Shown here: piece by piece, positions 22,889-34,999 of the stretch
How the letters are laid out: each line of letters begins with the position of its first letter
How positions within the stretch are numbered: position 1 is the stretch's first letter
From: Fasciola hepatica
Lineage: Eukaryota; Platyhelminthes; Trematoda; Plagiorchiida; Fasciolidae
NCBI GenBank assembly: GCA_948099385.1
Contig: CANUEZ040000001.1
Coordinates: 756,501-820,500 of the forward strand
Direction: 5' to 3'
Length of the DNA: 64,000 nucleotides
Made by a program: the position numbers and the translations under genes
Notes under the pieces: model-generated
The model's input: only the letters and a program-made list of their open reading frames with translations
Databases searched by the model: none
What the model was told of the DNA's origin: nothing

Positions 22889-24755
22889 GTCGGAATAACC
22901 CTTACAATATTCAACTTGGAATCACCAGCAGGAAATCACTCAGAAAGGCCAAGAAGAGGACAAAATCAAACCAAAGCTGGACAGGAAGTAACCCGGCAAA
23001 CCCCTGGGGTATTTTTGGGTTATACTGATTCCTTAGACATTGCTGGGTCTGCTAGTCCTGTCAGTGCAATTTCGTGTACTTCGGCTAGTGGTTTAGAATT
23101 GAAAGGTGATGATATTTACCTATTGAGAATAGTTGAATTAGAAACCCAGCTAAGGCAAGCTAGGGAAGAAGCGGAATCTGCCAGGAAAGATCAAATCCAG
23201 AGACGGGAGCGAGAGGTGATTCTCGAGACCACAGGGCATACTGCCATTTAGCTTAGTAGTTCCGTGGAACGATTAAATTCGACTTGTACCAGTGTAACCC
23301 ACTCTATTGACTCAACAAGAGTAGAACTGTCCCCATTCGACTAGAACGCAGAACAGTACTGTAAGTTCGTTAAACAGTAGGGGATTCTTGTGGAAAGAAG
23401 AGCATCCGATCCAGGACAGAAATTCTTGTGTTTACTGCATTACTGTCATGGAAGGGCCAGGGAAGCAATCGACTGGTGCCCGATGTTGGAGCCCAAATAA
23501 GGATGAACTCGGTCACGTGAAATTCTGGAAAACGTATTTGGATAACCATCTAAGGTAACCCAGAATTTGATCGATGGTGTACTATCAGAAGCAAAACGCT
23601 CCAAAGGCGAGTCAGACTCCCTAGCCAGCCTGGTGATAAAAATGCAGAACTGCAGCATTGCACTGAATCACCTAGATTACCGATTGGACCTGAAAGCACT
23701 GCACACATCGGAGATAATAGTGCACAGTTTACCCACAGAATTACTGGGTGGATGGGCCGAGGAAGCCGAAGGGATAAGAAGATTCGGGCGAGAAACCACG
23801 TTCGAGGACCTGACCTAGTTTATGGACAGTTTTGTCCTAATAGCAAACAGTCGTTTTGGTCAACTTGTGCGCAAGACCAACAAATTACCTAGGATTACGA
23901 CGACGCAAAGCTGGACCAGGGAACCAAGTAGAAGCCAACCACGTGCAAGCACATGCATTATCTCACGAAGGTGAAAACTTGCCGGTGTGTAAACGTTTGT
24001 GGGGCGCCTCATCGCCTAGCGGAATGCCTCGCTTCCGCAACGTAGACGTCGACGAACGATGGAAAATGGCTAAGAGACTGGGCGCGTGCTTCGTCTGTCT
24101 CAACGATTCACATCGAGCAGAGGTGTGCCGAAAGAAACCCAGTTGTAATCAGGATGGATGCCATGTGAAGCACCATTACCTACTACACAAGTGCCATATT
24201 TTGAATGCCAAAGAAACCCCGAAGCCTAGTGTGGTCTGCTCAGCGTCTTGCTCCACTAGCGAGCCCATTCGCCTGGGAGTAATAGCAGTTGGCGTAGAAA
24301 CCACAGTTGGGGTTATGGGAGCTTTGGCCTTCGTAGATGGTGGCTCGGATACCACGCTAGGAAGGAAGGAGTTTGCAGAGAGATATGAGTTCAGGGGGAA
24401 TCAGTCTTCATTAGCAGTGGGCACAGTGAGTGGGTTCCGAGTCATCCAGTCGACCAAACTGCACCTACGACTCATTTCCTTGGTCAACAACAACAGAGCA
24501 GAAACTCTAGAAGCATTCACCATAAAGGGCCTGCCGATGAGGACACCTCAGTCAATGCAATCGATTCTGACTCAGTGGCCGCATCTCGACGGGGTTACGA
24601 TCGAGGGAAGGCAGAATAACGAAATCGATCTGCTGATCGGTTGTGATGTACCGGAAGCGCATCGGGTCCTGGATCAAATAATAGGAGGCCACAAAGCACC
24701 CTATGCAGTACGCACTATATTCAGCTGGACATTATTTGGTATCACAGGTGGATGA
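22889..24755 (+). pseudogene. Gag-protease relic of BEL/Pao element I
   Basis: Decayed Gag in several frames. The N-terminal part (to 23,251) has 'YLLRIVELETQLRQAREEAE', a short coiled coil matching the Gag of J. 23,567-23,818 has 'SLASLVIKMQNCSIALNHL', the conserved Gag core of this group (the DUF1759-type region). 23,856-24,755 holds Cys/His knuckles ('CFVCLNDSHRAEVC' and following) and a protease whose DSG box reads 'FVDGGSDTTL', so the catalytic motif is altered from the DSGS of J. It ends with 'LLIGCDVPEAHRVLDQ', also as in J. There are at least three frame breaks; the parts in order match J over their length. Confidence 0.8.
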
Positions 24756-24788
24756 TGCGGCAAACAAATCCAAATTAACTGCACTTTC

Positions 24789-26920
24789 GTGGAAACGGCG
24801 AACATTGAACAGGCACTCCAACAGCTGTATAACGCTGACTTTGCCGACCTGGCGGTTGACAGAGGTGCCCCATCACTAGACAGGTTGGCTTTGAAGACGG
24901 TAGCCGCGAAAGCCAAGTATGTAATGGATAGTTTCGAGGTTCCTGTTCCGTGGGGACCCAACATGAAACCTATGCCAAACAGCCGAGAAATGGCTCTGAA
25001 AAGATTATGCTTCCTCAAAACCAGGCTAATCCGAGAACCACAATTAAGGGTAGAATACGCGCGAGCCACGAGACATAACGTTGATTTGGGTTATATAGAA
25101 AGAGTCGATACAGCTGTAATCAGCGCAAATTTCAGGTGGTACCTACCTCATCACGCGGTCGTGAACCCAAAGAAACCGGGGAATACCACGGTGGTTTTAG
25201 ACTGTGCCACGAAATGTCAGGGTGTGTCACTCAATGACCAAACTAAAAACACCACTAGTCGAGGTGTTGTGTCATTTTCGGCTATGAAAGGTGGCCGTCT
25301 CTGTGGACATACGTGAAATATTTCTACCAGTGAAGATGCCCGTTGAAGATGGGGAGGCCTTCCGTCTTCTCTGGCGGCCTGAAAACGACGCAAGTCGTGC
25401 ACCTGACGAGTACAGACTGCCCGTTCACCTCTTTGGGATGGTATCATCCCCTCTTTTATGCTAAGTAAGCCCTCCAGGAAACCTTCAGGTATTTCGGCGG
25501 CACCAGCAATTTGCTTGGAAGATCAATGGACCACTTCTACGTGGACGATTTTCTGTGTTCCTTTGACGACCCAAATACTGCTATTCCCTATACGACCAAA
25601 CTGATCGCCACTCAAAAGGCCAGGGGATTCAACCTCACTGAATGGACTTCAAACAGCCAATAGGTGCTCAATGCCATCCCGAAGTCCGAGAAAATAGAGT
25701 GTACGAGAGAGCTTTTGGGATCCTGTTCACAAACGGAGCGCAAGCCTGGTCCTCAGTGGGAACCCAGAGGTGACGAATTCATTTTCACTCTGGACCTACC
25801 CAAACGACCAGTCATACGGAGAGGAATCCTATCATCAGTTCCAAGCCTTTATGACCCGCTAGGTTTCGTTTCGTCATGGTTGTTATCGGGAAAGTGCTTG
25901 CTGCAATTGCTGTGCCAGAGAGGGACGGGTTGGGGCGAGCCTCTCCAGGATGACGACGATAAGCGATGGCGCGACTGGCTGCACAGCCTGGAACAGCTTG
26001 GTGAGATTAAAATACAAAGATGCTCGACAGGAATCAAGTGCACAAACGACGCCGAACTCCACTTATTACCTGATGCATCCGAAAAAGGATATGGGATAGT
26101 GGCTCACCGCTGCCGGGTGGACGCTAATGGTGGGCGGCACAGCCAGATACTATTGGCAAAGGCGAGAGTGGCTCCACTGAAAACGGTGTCCATTCCAAGG
26201 CTGGAACTGACGGCAGCAGTACTGGCCGTGAAAGCCGCAACGCCGAATATGAGATTCTTCGATCGGATGAACTGAGAACCAAACTTTTCGACGGACTCAG
26301 CACTGCATTACATAAACAACATTACCACTCACTTTAACGCTTTCGTGGTCAACAGACTCACTACAATCCACGAGTCGACTAAAACCGATCAATGGCGCTA
26401 TGTACGATCCGACAGTGACCCAGCCGACTTCTGCTCAAGGGGCCTGAAAACACTGGAGATGTTGCGGATGTGGAAAATATGACCGGACTTCCTAACTGCA
26501 GCTAGAGATGTGGCCAACACTATTATTACCTAAGGCTGATGATGGCAATATCGAGACCAAACGACTGATACTGGCTACAAACTTCACGGGAAGCGTAAGC
26601 CTATTAAAAAAACCGCGCCACTTTCCCAACTGGATACAAATGTTACGAGCCCTGGTCTGGTGGACACGATGCAAAGTTCTCTTATTGATTATGAAAGGCG
26701 CACGACCACAAAACAAGTTAATTATGTGGACGATATTACCGGGCGAGCTGAATCAAGCCGGACTCGACGTTCTACGCATACTGCAACTAGAAGCTTTCCC
26801 TTTGGAGGCCCGAGAGCTAGCCAGGATAGATTATAACACCGCATCCTCACTGGTTGGTCGTACCAACATCCGACCAAAAGTACTCGCCAAGTCGGAAGTC
26901 GCAAACCTCCCACTGAATCC
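24789..26920 (+). pseudogene. RT-RNase H relic of BEL/Pao element I
   Basis: 24,789-25,316 carries 'FEVPVPWGPN' and 'WYLPHHAVVNPKKPGN', the RT start. 25,300-25,660, in other frames, carries the palm with 'FYVDDFLCSFDD' (YVDD at 25538-25549). 25,664-26,275 carries 'RRGILSSVPSLYDPLGFVSSWL' and the RNase H start 'PDASEKGYGIV'. Up to about 26,460 come 'STDSALHYINN' and 'DPADFCSRG'. 26,508-26,920 is the linker before the integrase, 'LRALVWWTRCK' through 'NLPLNP'. Homology to J stops there, exactly where LINE D starts. Several stops and frameshifts are present. Confidence 0.82.
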
Positions 26921-26934
26921 TTGTTCCGTTAGCC

Positions 26935-28170
26935 TGACAGACGTTTTTGGCGGGGCAAACAAAAGGGCGGAGACCATAGAACACAATATCCTTAATCTCT
27001 GCAGTCACATTTTTTCGATTGATACGACCCTATCTAAGCTAATTCAGCTCACGTACATCTCTGACCCTCCAACAAATCCGTCAACCCTAGACCTAGTCAC
27101 GGCTGGGCGCTTCATAGACGCCATTGCCTCGGAAATAGTTCGAAGAATCAGCAACTCAAAAAAGGCTGTTGTATTCAATATTCCCGATGGAATCGCTGTT
27201 GAGAAAGTAAAACATAACCTTCTAAGTTCTATTAATATGGCACACCACCCCTGCCAGGGCTTTCGGCTACGAAAGAACATTCAACGCAAACCCTGTCCAG
27301 TGTTGTTCAAATGTCTTGACGAAGAATTCGCCTAACAATTCATTAAGAGCCAATCCACCGTCGCTTTGAGATCCCCGTTCAAGATCATTAAGATTGCTGC
27401 CGACAAAACCCCATTAAAAGGGAATTCGCCAGGTCCACCAGCACGCATTCAGCTTCGTCAAAAATTGTCCGCCCTCAACTATCCGCTTCTTCTCAGTCTG
27501 ACAATGCACAAAATGCATGCAATATCAATTCGGCTTCATGTTCACCAGAACATCGATCCCATATGTTTGACGTCGATTTAGATATATCCATTTCAACGTC
27601 ACCTCACCAGCCAGCGCCTAAGAAACCTAGAAGCAGAGTTTATCCCTAGCGAGCTGTCCCCTCTTGGGCTGACTAACTCGATTCCACCATTACCTATCAC
27701 CGAAACATCGGCCACGATCGATGACGATGCGAACTGTCCAACTGGCTTAACAGCAATACCCAGAAATCCTCAACCCATCAACGGAGTCACCCCAAATTCT
27801 TCTTCACCATCTCTCCACTTGGCTCCAATAGCCATTTTGCAATCTACGGTGCCTAGGCCATCCCCCAAACCAGCGAAAACATCATTACTAGGTGGACTGC
27901 ACATTGCTGACACTACAGTCAATCCTAACTCACTCACCAAGCCACACTTCCAAAGGCTAAGGACCCCAAGCGAGGCAACACTTAGTGCAATAATGGACGA
28001 GAAAACGTCATTCAAGACCTATCTCCCCAGTCTAAACCACCAACCACTAGTTTCACCGTACATTCCACCCAGTATCGCGTTTTCTACACCTGGTTATCAT
28101 CGTCATCAGGCTGGTACAACTAACCTCCGGGCCTCTTCAGCGACGCCACCATTCATACCAAACGATTAAT
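26935..28170 (+). pseudogene. ORF1 relic of LINE D
   Basis: From 26,941 the frame reads 'GGANKRAETIEHNI' to 'KKAVVFNIPDGIAVEKVKHN', with basic patches and 'CPVLFKCLDEEFA', then a stop near 27,335. In-frame text continues with 'QFIKSQSTVALRSPFKIIK' at about 27,335-27,400, so the stop looks secondary. A Pro/Ser-rich tail with 'PKPAKTSLLGG' lies in another frame at 27,819-28,169. The 'AVVFNIPD' block looks like the first strand of an RRM-like fold, as found in ORF1 proteins of CR1/L1-type elements; these bind the element RNA. The function is inferred from family. Confidence 0.55.
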
Positions 28171-28819
28171 TTAGTGTTCTACATAACCTCTATCGTAGCC
28201 TAAGTAATATTTTCTCACATGAATCTCTTTCCTTTTATCGTTCACATATCTCACCCACCCTGAATCCCTTTTCTACCGCAGGCCACTTACAACAGTACCC
28301 ACGACCTCCCAGTCTCTACGCCAAACAACACCCATATATCCCACTTCCATTTCACATTCCCCCTCCAGGTTACAGCCCATCAAATTACTGATGTCAAGAG
28401 GGCACCTGTGTTACCGCCCGTAATAAGGCAGGTGCCAAGATACCTGAGGCTGCTACACTTCTTTTTTCTTTCCCGCTTAACAGCTATTTAACCCTCCCTC
28501 CTTATATTTCTACGTCCCAGCCACCAGTATCTACCAGTAGTAAAGCACTCGATAGTGATCTTTCACGGTGTTGTTCCGCACTAAGTAGACTTACCAACCG
28601 CCGACATCCTTCCAATCTAGCGAACCTCATCAGTACTAGCCATACCCAGCCTAGCTTAACAAGCAAGCTGACTGCCACGCCAGGTGTTTCTACTAAGCTT
28701 ATTCCACCATCCACATTACCGACTACTCCATCTCAAGGAATACTGGTTGCGTCAGCCGGTCCGCCTTCAGCAAACGCAATGCCTGAATCCTATATAGATC
28801 TTAACGTTAACCTTGACTC
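28171..28819 (+). other. Region between ORF1 and ORF2 of LINE D
   Basis: About 650 bases, C/T-rich on this strand, without a clear frame. It probably encoded the Pro/Ser-rich end of ORF1 and the start of ORF2, but I cannot follow one frame. Confidence 0.4.
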
Positions 28820-31335
28820 CACTAAACGGTTCTCATTGTTTATGCTGAATGCACGCTCAATAGTGAATAAGATGCAAATGCTGCGTATATTACTGCTCAC
28901 GTCTGATTACGACCTTATTTTAATTACGAAACCTGGTTGACAGACAACACTCCAAGCGAGCATATCGCTATCACCGGATACCAAGCTTTCAGGAAAAATA
29001 GACTCACTCAGCGAGGGGGAGGCCGTCTTATATATGTAAGACAAAACAAGCGAGCGAAAATATTTCAGCACCCCATACTCGATAACTTACCGGATTCAGT
29101 TTGGCTACAGGTCACTACAGGATGTTCTGACTTCATTGTTAGTTGCATCTACCGCCCCCCGAATACTAGTCAAAACGACTTCCTGCCTATCATAGAGGCG
29201 TTAAACGTTGTTGCGGACATACCCGGCCCAAAACTGGTGGCCGGCGACTTTAACGCACCAGGCATACGTTGGTTTACTTTGAAAGCCTCACATCACTTAC
29301 TACACTTTTTGACCGGCATTCGTTTAGGAGGATGGACTCAACATGTGATGTGCCCAACTAGAGGCAGCAGCATTCTTGATCTCGTTTTTACGATAGGATT
29401 ATCTTGCGTACGCACATCTATCGTGAACAGCATCCCAGGTTGTGACCACTTGCCGGTAAAATGTGAGTTTTCGGTGCCAACACGAACCGTCCACAAACCA
29501 ACCGTTAAAAGACCGTTCCACCAAGCTATCTGGAATCAATTACCCTCACTCATTCGCTCGCAGAACTGGGATACCTTCTTTTTATCTGATGACTTGCATA
29601 CCGTGGTGGATCATCTTCACTTTACACTAAATGCATGTCTTGACGTAATCACCCCAACCCAAGTTCTACCTGGGCGAGATAAACCAAACAGTTTTGTCGA
29701 TTAAAGCAGAAGCTTTCCATGCTACAACGCAAATTCCTTAGGTCGAGAGACTTTTCGTTGTTCTTGCAAATGAACCGTTTATCCCATTCAATGAAACTGA
29801 TAAAAATGTCCCTCAATAAAAAACAGGAATTAATGGCCCTGAGTCACCCCAAGAGGTCCGAAGCGTTATCTAAGCTGATGAAGTTGAGAAACAGTCAGTG
29901 CAGTTCTCCTATCTCATCCATTATATTTAACAACAATTATATAACGAACTCCCAAGAGATCTCCGAGGCATTCAGTGCCTATTTTGCTTCGTCTCTAACG
30001 ACCGATGACTCCCCATGCCTATATCACGTTGAGCCGCTGACATCTGCACAGTTCTCAGCGGTTACATTTCACCCAAACGACTTAACAGTACAGCTAACTA
30101 GAATCAGCGGTCATACCACCCCAGGCCATATGCCGTACCACCGGCTACTTTTAGTCTAGGTGGCGCCGATATCCCACTCCTGCTGTCAAAGGTTTTTAAT
30201 TTATCTATGAGCAGTAGCGTTTTCCCCTCCCATTGGAAAACATCAGTTATTATCCGAATTCCCAAGAAAGGTTCACGCCAGGACCTAACTAACCATCGGC
30301 CAGTGAACCACACCCCTATAGTTTCCCAAATTATGGAAAGACTGATAAAAATAAGCTGACAACTCATCTACTGAACAATGACCTCATTAACACTGGACAG
30401 CACGGTTTTCTTCAAAAAAAATCGTGTGCCACCTGTATTAGTGACTTCCTCAACCTAATAACTACGGCCACTAACAGTGGTAAATCAGTGATCGTAATCC
30501 TACTCTATACGACTGAAGCTTTCGATCGAGTATCCCACAATAGGCTCATGGCGAAGATGAAAACCTGCGGAATTGTTGACCCGATTCTGAGTTGGTGTTC
30601 ATCATATCTAACATCCCGAAAGCAGGTGGTGGACGTTGATGGCAGTTTATCATCACCTCGACCAGTTACTAGTGGAGTTATTCAGGGTAGTGTACCAGGT
30701 CCCTTACTTTTTCTTATATATGTTAATGACATTTTTAACGTCATCACACAAGGGGCTGCGTTCCTTTTTGCAGACGACATAAAAATTATGTACTCCTTTG
30801 AACCTGACGCCTTAGCTTCTATCATTGCTAGCATAACGAGCGATTTACTATCGCTAGACTCATAGAGCAACCAATGGTTGATGAAATTCTCCGCTGTCAA
30901 AAGTTGTATCTTTATGTATATGTGTCAGGTTCCCGCAGGAATGTTTAAAATTAATGATCAGTTCATCCCCAACAGTCCGGAGGTAAGGGATTTGGGATTA
31001 CAATATTCTTGTACATTTAATTTCTCCGAACATTCGGCCGTGCAGGTTGCTAAAGCAAGACGGCTAATCGGTCTGATTATTAGAAGCTTCGGTCTTACAG
31101 AGAGCAAGCCAAGCATTTTAAAAACTCATGTCAGACCACTTCTGGATGCGGTCAAACTTCTTCATTGTTAAATATTCTTCCCTCTGGAACAAACTCCCAC
31201 TCCAACTTAGGTCAATGTCTTCGGCCTCTTTATTATTCAAAAAAGAAATAAATAAACATCTAACTGTCCAAAAACTCATCTGAATGCATGATCCTTACAT
31301 GTCTATTACCCGAGCCTACGAACTGGGCTTGGGAT
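28820..31335 (+). pseudogene. ORF2 relic of LINE D: AP endonuclease and reverse transcriptase
   Basis: The endonuclease starts near 28,830 ('FMLNARSIVNKM'). A one-base loss near 28,926 precedes 'ETWLTD'. Further motifs are 'CIYRPPNT', 'VAGDFNAPGIRW' and 'SIPGCDHLPVKC', the catalytic Glu, Asp and His boxes of the APE-type fold. The frame breaks at 29,702. RT text follows: 'ISEAFSAYFASSL' (29,950), 'AFDRVSHNRLMAKM', 'SGVIQGSVPGPLLFLIYVNDIF', 'FLFADDIKIMYSF' (FADD at 30767-30778), and a stop at 30,865 within the RT. After 'LLD' near 31,147 about 80 codons are missing relative to A before 'WNKLPLQLRSMSSA'. The frame ends near 31,335 with 'ELGLGY'. Confidence 0.82.
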
Positions 31336-33480
31336 ACTAACCAAAAGCTAAACAACTTTGTTCAGTAGACAGTTGTTACCAACGGATGGTAAGGAGCATT
31401 CTGTATTATAGTTAGCAAATAAAAGCAATCCAGCCTATACTCCATGACTGTCAACAACACATTCCACGTGTCTGTTTAGCCACTTCCTATTTTCAACGCT
31501 TCTGACCACGACCCCCTACTGGCCACCGTTACTCCGGTGATTCTTTTTTCACGCTGTCAGATTTTACTTTAGTCGGTTAGGCTCTTTTTTAAATCAGCGG
31601 CCGCCACGTATAAGAGCATTTATAATGCTAGAAAATACATAGCAGCATATATAATATTGTCCTCAAGGTACCAGTCTCATCCACGCTTCAACTATTTACT
31701 CATTGAGACCCTATTTCAACACACGAGATTCCAGGCCTTGTTCTGATGAACGAAACGCCACAATCGATGTGGTCTTCCATAAACCATTCGTTGAACTACA
31801 CATAAGTATTTGCCCCCAGTGTCGCCTATTCTAGCCTCCTTGCTTTTTTGGTAATTCTCACCAAGCCTCACAATAATTAGTCGATATTACCGGTCTTCTT
31901 CGCTTTCCAGATGTTGTTTAATCCAAAAAATCAGACCTCAAAGTCGCGACCACCCATTTCTGTTACTGGCACGATTTTGGTGTTCCGCCTTTCTCCCCTA
32001 ACCCACAGCTGGTAGAATTGCCAGACTGCAGCCTTCTCCGTTTTGTTTTCAGAACCTGCACCCTGAGGACGATTGTCGCCTTCTTCATCCCAGGAATAAC
32101 TTGGAACCTCTCTCGCTGGATAGAACAAACGAGATTTACATGCAACTTCATTTTCGCCCGTCTTACGATCGCTTCCCCAAGATTCCCACCATCAGACTTC
32201 TTGAACCTGGACTACTCAATCTCACTGTTTTCATACAATTTATTTTAATCCCATATGTCATTATGCCCGTTCCGTGTTAGAACCCGCTAATACTGTTTAA
32301 ACACTGGCACCTTTATTGTCACTGTTCATTGCTTCATCGGTCACCAAAAAAAACGTCCAGCGCTGACATATCTTTCAGTAGTCCTCCAGTGGGCAGCGAA
32401 GTAATTAGCAACTACCTGCACCCTTCATCGGTCCATCCGATCGCATCCGCAATGCTGTTGCATCGAGTGTTCGGGCTCCGCAGATCACTGCGTTCCCTTC
32501 ACGATTGAACGTCTTCGATACACTTCCCATGCTGCATCGCCGCTCCGTTCCCACCATTTGTTACACCTGTCAAATTGGTCATTAGAAATGTGACATTCAC
32601 CGTCTAATCACTGTACCATCGCCGTTATCGAGACCTTTGATTTTCCAGATGTTGCATTCGCGTTACATTACCGAAACTGACCCCGAATCCAGCCTCTTAA
32701 TCACACCACTATCTGCACCGTCTGATACATTTTATTTCTATATTCGTTGATCCACTGCCGCTTTCCGCGATATACTTAGGCAGTTTTATTGATCTGTCAT
32801 TTTTGCATGGTACACTCTACACAGCGTTCATCTATTGACGTACACTTACCTGTGAATTACTTTTACCTTCACTCCCGCAGAACTGAACACCTGCATAATG
32901 GATGTAACCACACGGTCAATATTGATTAGTCTTCCACTTCCGCTTTCACATTTCATACCAACCCTACATAAAGTTAACAATTTGCCGCACGCTCACCTGT
33001 TTTCCTTCGGCCGTTCCCTGCCAACATCACTCTGGTAGTCTCCCTCCCAAGAAATACGCAATTGTTTGCCACACATATGATTCCTCCATTATACAGCTAC
33101 CACTTTATATACTACCATCTTTGCAGACTGATGTATTTCCATGTTATTACTTCTTGACATACCTGTCGTAAAGTGAATAATTCACCGAAAGCTTCGACGA
33201 GATTTCTATCCATATGCCTTTCATATTCTGTAGCGCACCAAAAACATATCCTTTGAATATGTTCGAATTTCCACTAGTGGTAATTATTTTATATACCACT
33301 TATGCATGTACTCCAGACCAACTGACATCATTCGACCCTGACCTTCGAATTTGCCGGGCATTACTACAGTTTTAGTTCACTGTACCATTCTCTTTGATAC
33401 TCTGCATGCACGTGTTGTACCCTTTTGTGAATTGTCATTCCAGCGTCACTATAATCATCTGATCATGCATTCTAGCATGC
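31336..33480 (+). repeat. Long 3' UTR of LINE D
   Basis: About 2.1 kb, T/C-rich, with no meaningful frame. Its length and the last stretch before the tail match the long 3' UTR plan of LINE A. I did not find the conserved A/B/C block (A: 1770-1960) here, so D may be a diverged subfamily. Confidence 0.55.
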
Positions 33481-33496
33481 TTCGGGCGCATCCGAA
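33481..33496 (+). other. Terminal hairpin of LINE D
   Basis: TTCGG-GCGCAT-CCGAA, a perfect 5-bp stem with a 6-nt loop that differs from the LINE A hairpin at one loop base. It is followed by 'ATATGC' and the ATT tail. Confidence 0.72.
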
Positions 33497-33503
33497 ATAT
33501 GCA

Positions 33504-33520
33504 ATTATTATTATTATTAT
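33504..33520 (+). repeat. ATT tail of LINE D
   Basis: About five ATT units directly follow the terminal hairpin. They mark the 3' junction of D with element I. Confidence 0.7.
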
Positions 33521-33523
33521 AAA

Positions 33524-34194
33524 TGAAGCTGAACTTATTTATTTATTCTTCACGCCTTCTCCCGGAGGCCCCAACCCTTCGCACCGTCTTTGAGGTATAT
33601 TTGTGTTTAATTTCATACGGTGTTCACGATTTACTATGGAGTTGGTTGTCGAAACCTTAGTTTATCACACGACACGACATTGTTTGTAAAGTTGCGGAAA
33701 CTCCTGTGCAAGCTCTTGTTGATTCTTTGTAGAAATACCTTTCTTTCCGTGGCCTATTTGTATTATTATTCAACCTGTGCCCAAGTGGATATAAGTTGTG
33801 ATTCAAATGTACTTCTAATGTGATAACACTGCACGTTGAGCCTCTGATGTTCGAGTAACCTGTGGACATCTCTATTTTTCATCACGAATCCTCAGTCTTC
33901 ATCTTGCCACGTACTTTGCTCCTCTTCGGGCAGCTTTTTCCTCCACATTTCGCAATCCGTCTAAGCATCCCGATCACATGGAAGCCCTTTATCGAACGGA
34001 TAATGTCGTATCATTCTCAGAAGAAACTCTAAGACGTCGAAAGATGGAGCACAACCTCAAGAAACCTGCAAGTGTAGCTGCGATTGGCCAACGATAGACG
34101 AAGTCCATAGTGACCTGCTTATGCAGTGACGTAGGGCCTTGGTAGGTTGAGGCGAATCAGCACCCCTATTTACTCCTTGGGTGTTGACCGTTTC
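33524..34194 (+). other. 3' part of element I after the nested LINE, no integrase seen
   Basis: Element J has about 1.3 kb of integrase plus 0.7 kb of 3' UTR at this point. Here only about 0.67 kb remains, and none of the zinc-binding, DDE or C-terminal motifs is visible in any frame. I read this as the 3' UTR of I with the integrase deleted. Part could instead be another small insertion. Confidence 0.5.
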
Positions 34195-34215
34195 GGGGGA
34201 GGATTTGGTGGGCGG
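34195..34215 (+). other. Polypurine tract of element I
   Basis: A G/A-rich run ending in GGTGGGCGG lies directly before the 3' LTR. The same GGTGGGCGG core precedes the 3' LTR of element J, although the two LTRs are not alike. It is the expected plus-strand primer. Confidence 0.7.
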
Positions 34216-34570
34216 TGCTTGGAGATCCTCCCTAGCCGTTGTCATATACTTTTATTGTTGAGGCTGTGCTCTTTATTTTATTGACTTTGGAATAAATACA
34301 GTATGCATCAATCACTACACTTCAACATTTGTTATTATTTTGCTCACGTGAAGTGGCATAATTTTGATTCGAACTTGGACTGCCGTGACGGTGGTACCTG
34401 ATATTGGCATTTGTTGAACTCTGGTCCCCGTTGTTAGGCGTTGTGGCCATACCGTTGAGGTTGGTACATATTTATATGCGTACAACTTGTTAATCCAGTA
34501 CCGTGGAAACTATGAATCAATCTTGTTCTGGTTTTGGGATTTGTTTTGAATTGGCTACTAGTTGCTCACG
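34216..34570 (+). repeat. 3' LTR of BEL/Pao element I
   Basis: The 355-bp partner of 22534-22888. It starts TGCTTGG and ends GCTCACG. By my reading seven positions differ and no gap is needed. Confidence 0.85.
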
Positions 34571-34575
34571 GTTAA

Positions 34576-34999
34576 AATTACCAATGAAACACGCACTCAG
34601 CATTCACGATCGCCATCGTCAGAGCAGTCAACGAGAAAAGACCGTGGAGTGCCAACATTAGGTGTGATAACAGAGCCCGGATACGGAGACCGCAGGCTGG
34701 CGTGTGCCGAGGAAGTGTGCCGGACGTAGCGCTTGCCGTTGACGCGTGCGCAAAACGTGCAATCAATGAAGTGACAGAAAATGTAATCGGCCGATCACTT
34801 CAGGAAAGCCAAATTCAATCATAGCAAAGTGCTAGCTGATCGACTCACCCTCAGAGCAAAGGCGAGTGTCCGATTCGTGACAAAGATTTAGCGAAATTAT
34901 GCAAAGCGGTAGAATTCAGGCGAAGGTGGCTAACGGATGTTGTTGGATGGTACAGAATTTCATGAGATCCGTCCTATCAGCCCAAAAATCTGTTCTGGA
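34576..34999. other. Unassigned sequence right of element I
   Basis: About 420 bases with no recognised motif on either strand. It is the right flank of the insertion of element I. Confidence 0.4.

Larger units (their letters stand above)
26921..33523 (+). mobile_element. LINE D, CR1/jockey-like, nested in BEL/Pao element I
   Basis: Plus-strand LINE with ORF1 relic, endonuclease-RT ORF2 relic, a 2.2-kb 3' UTR, terminal hairpin (33481-33496) and an ATT tail (33504-33520). The last 50 bases match LINE A closely. The 5' junction is where the pol of element I ends. No 5' UTR is seen before ORF1, so it may lack its 5' end. I could not identify a target-site duplication. It is the most complete member of its family here but is broken by stops, frameshifts and a deletion in the RT. 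Confidence 0.82.
22534..34570 (+). mobile_element. BEL/Pao LTR retrotransposon I carrying a nested LINE (D)
   Basis: Two 355-bp direct repeats (22534-22888 and 34216-34570) bound the element. They start with TG and end in CA (left) or CG (right), and a purine-rich tract precedes the right one. Inside, on the plus strand, are decayed gag, protease, RT and RNase H relatives of element J. At about 26,920 the pol sequence stops and LINE D begins. After the LINE tail (about 33,523) come about 690 bases without an integrase match, then the 3' LTR. Flanking 5-mers are GTAAA (22529-22533) and GTTAA (34571-34575), a possible target duplication with one mismatch. The LTRs differ at 7 of 355 positions by my count. 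Confidence 0.85.

Noticed and set aside
34578..34766. Frames just right of element I as a continuation of BEL coding sequence
   Set aside because: They lie outside the 3' LTR and show no BEL motifs.
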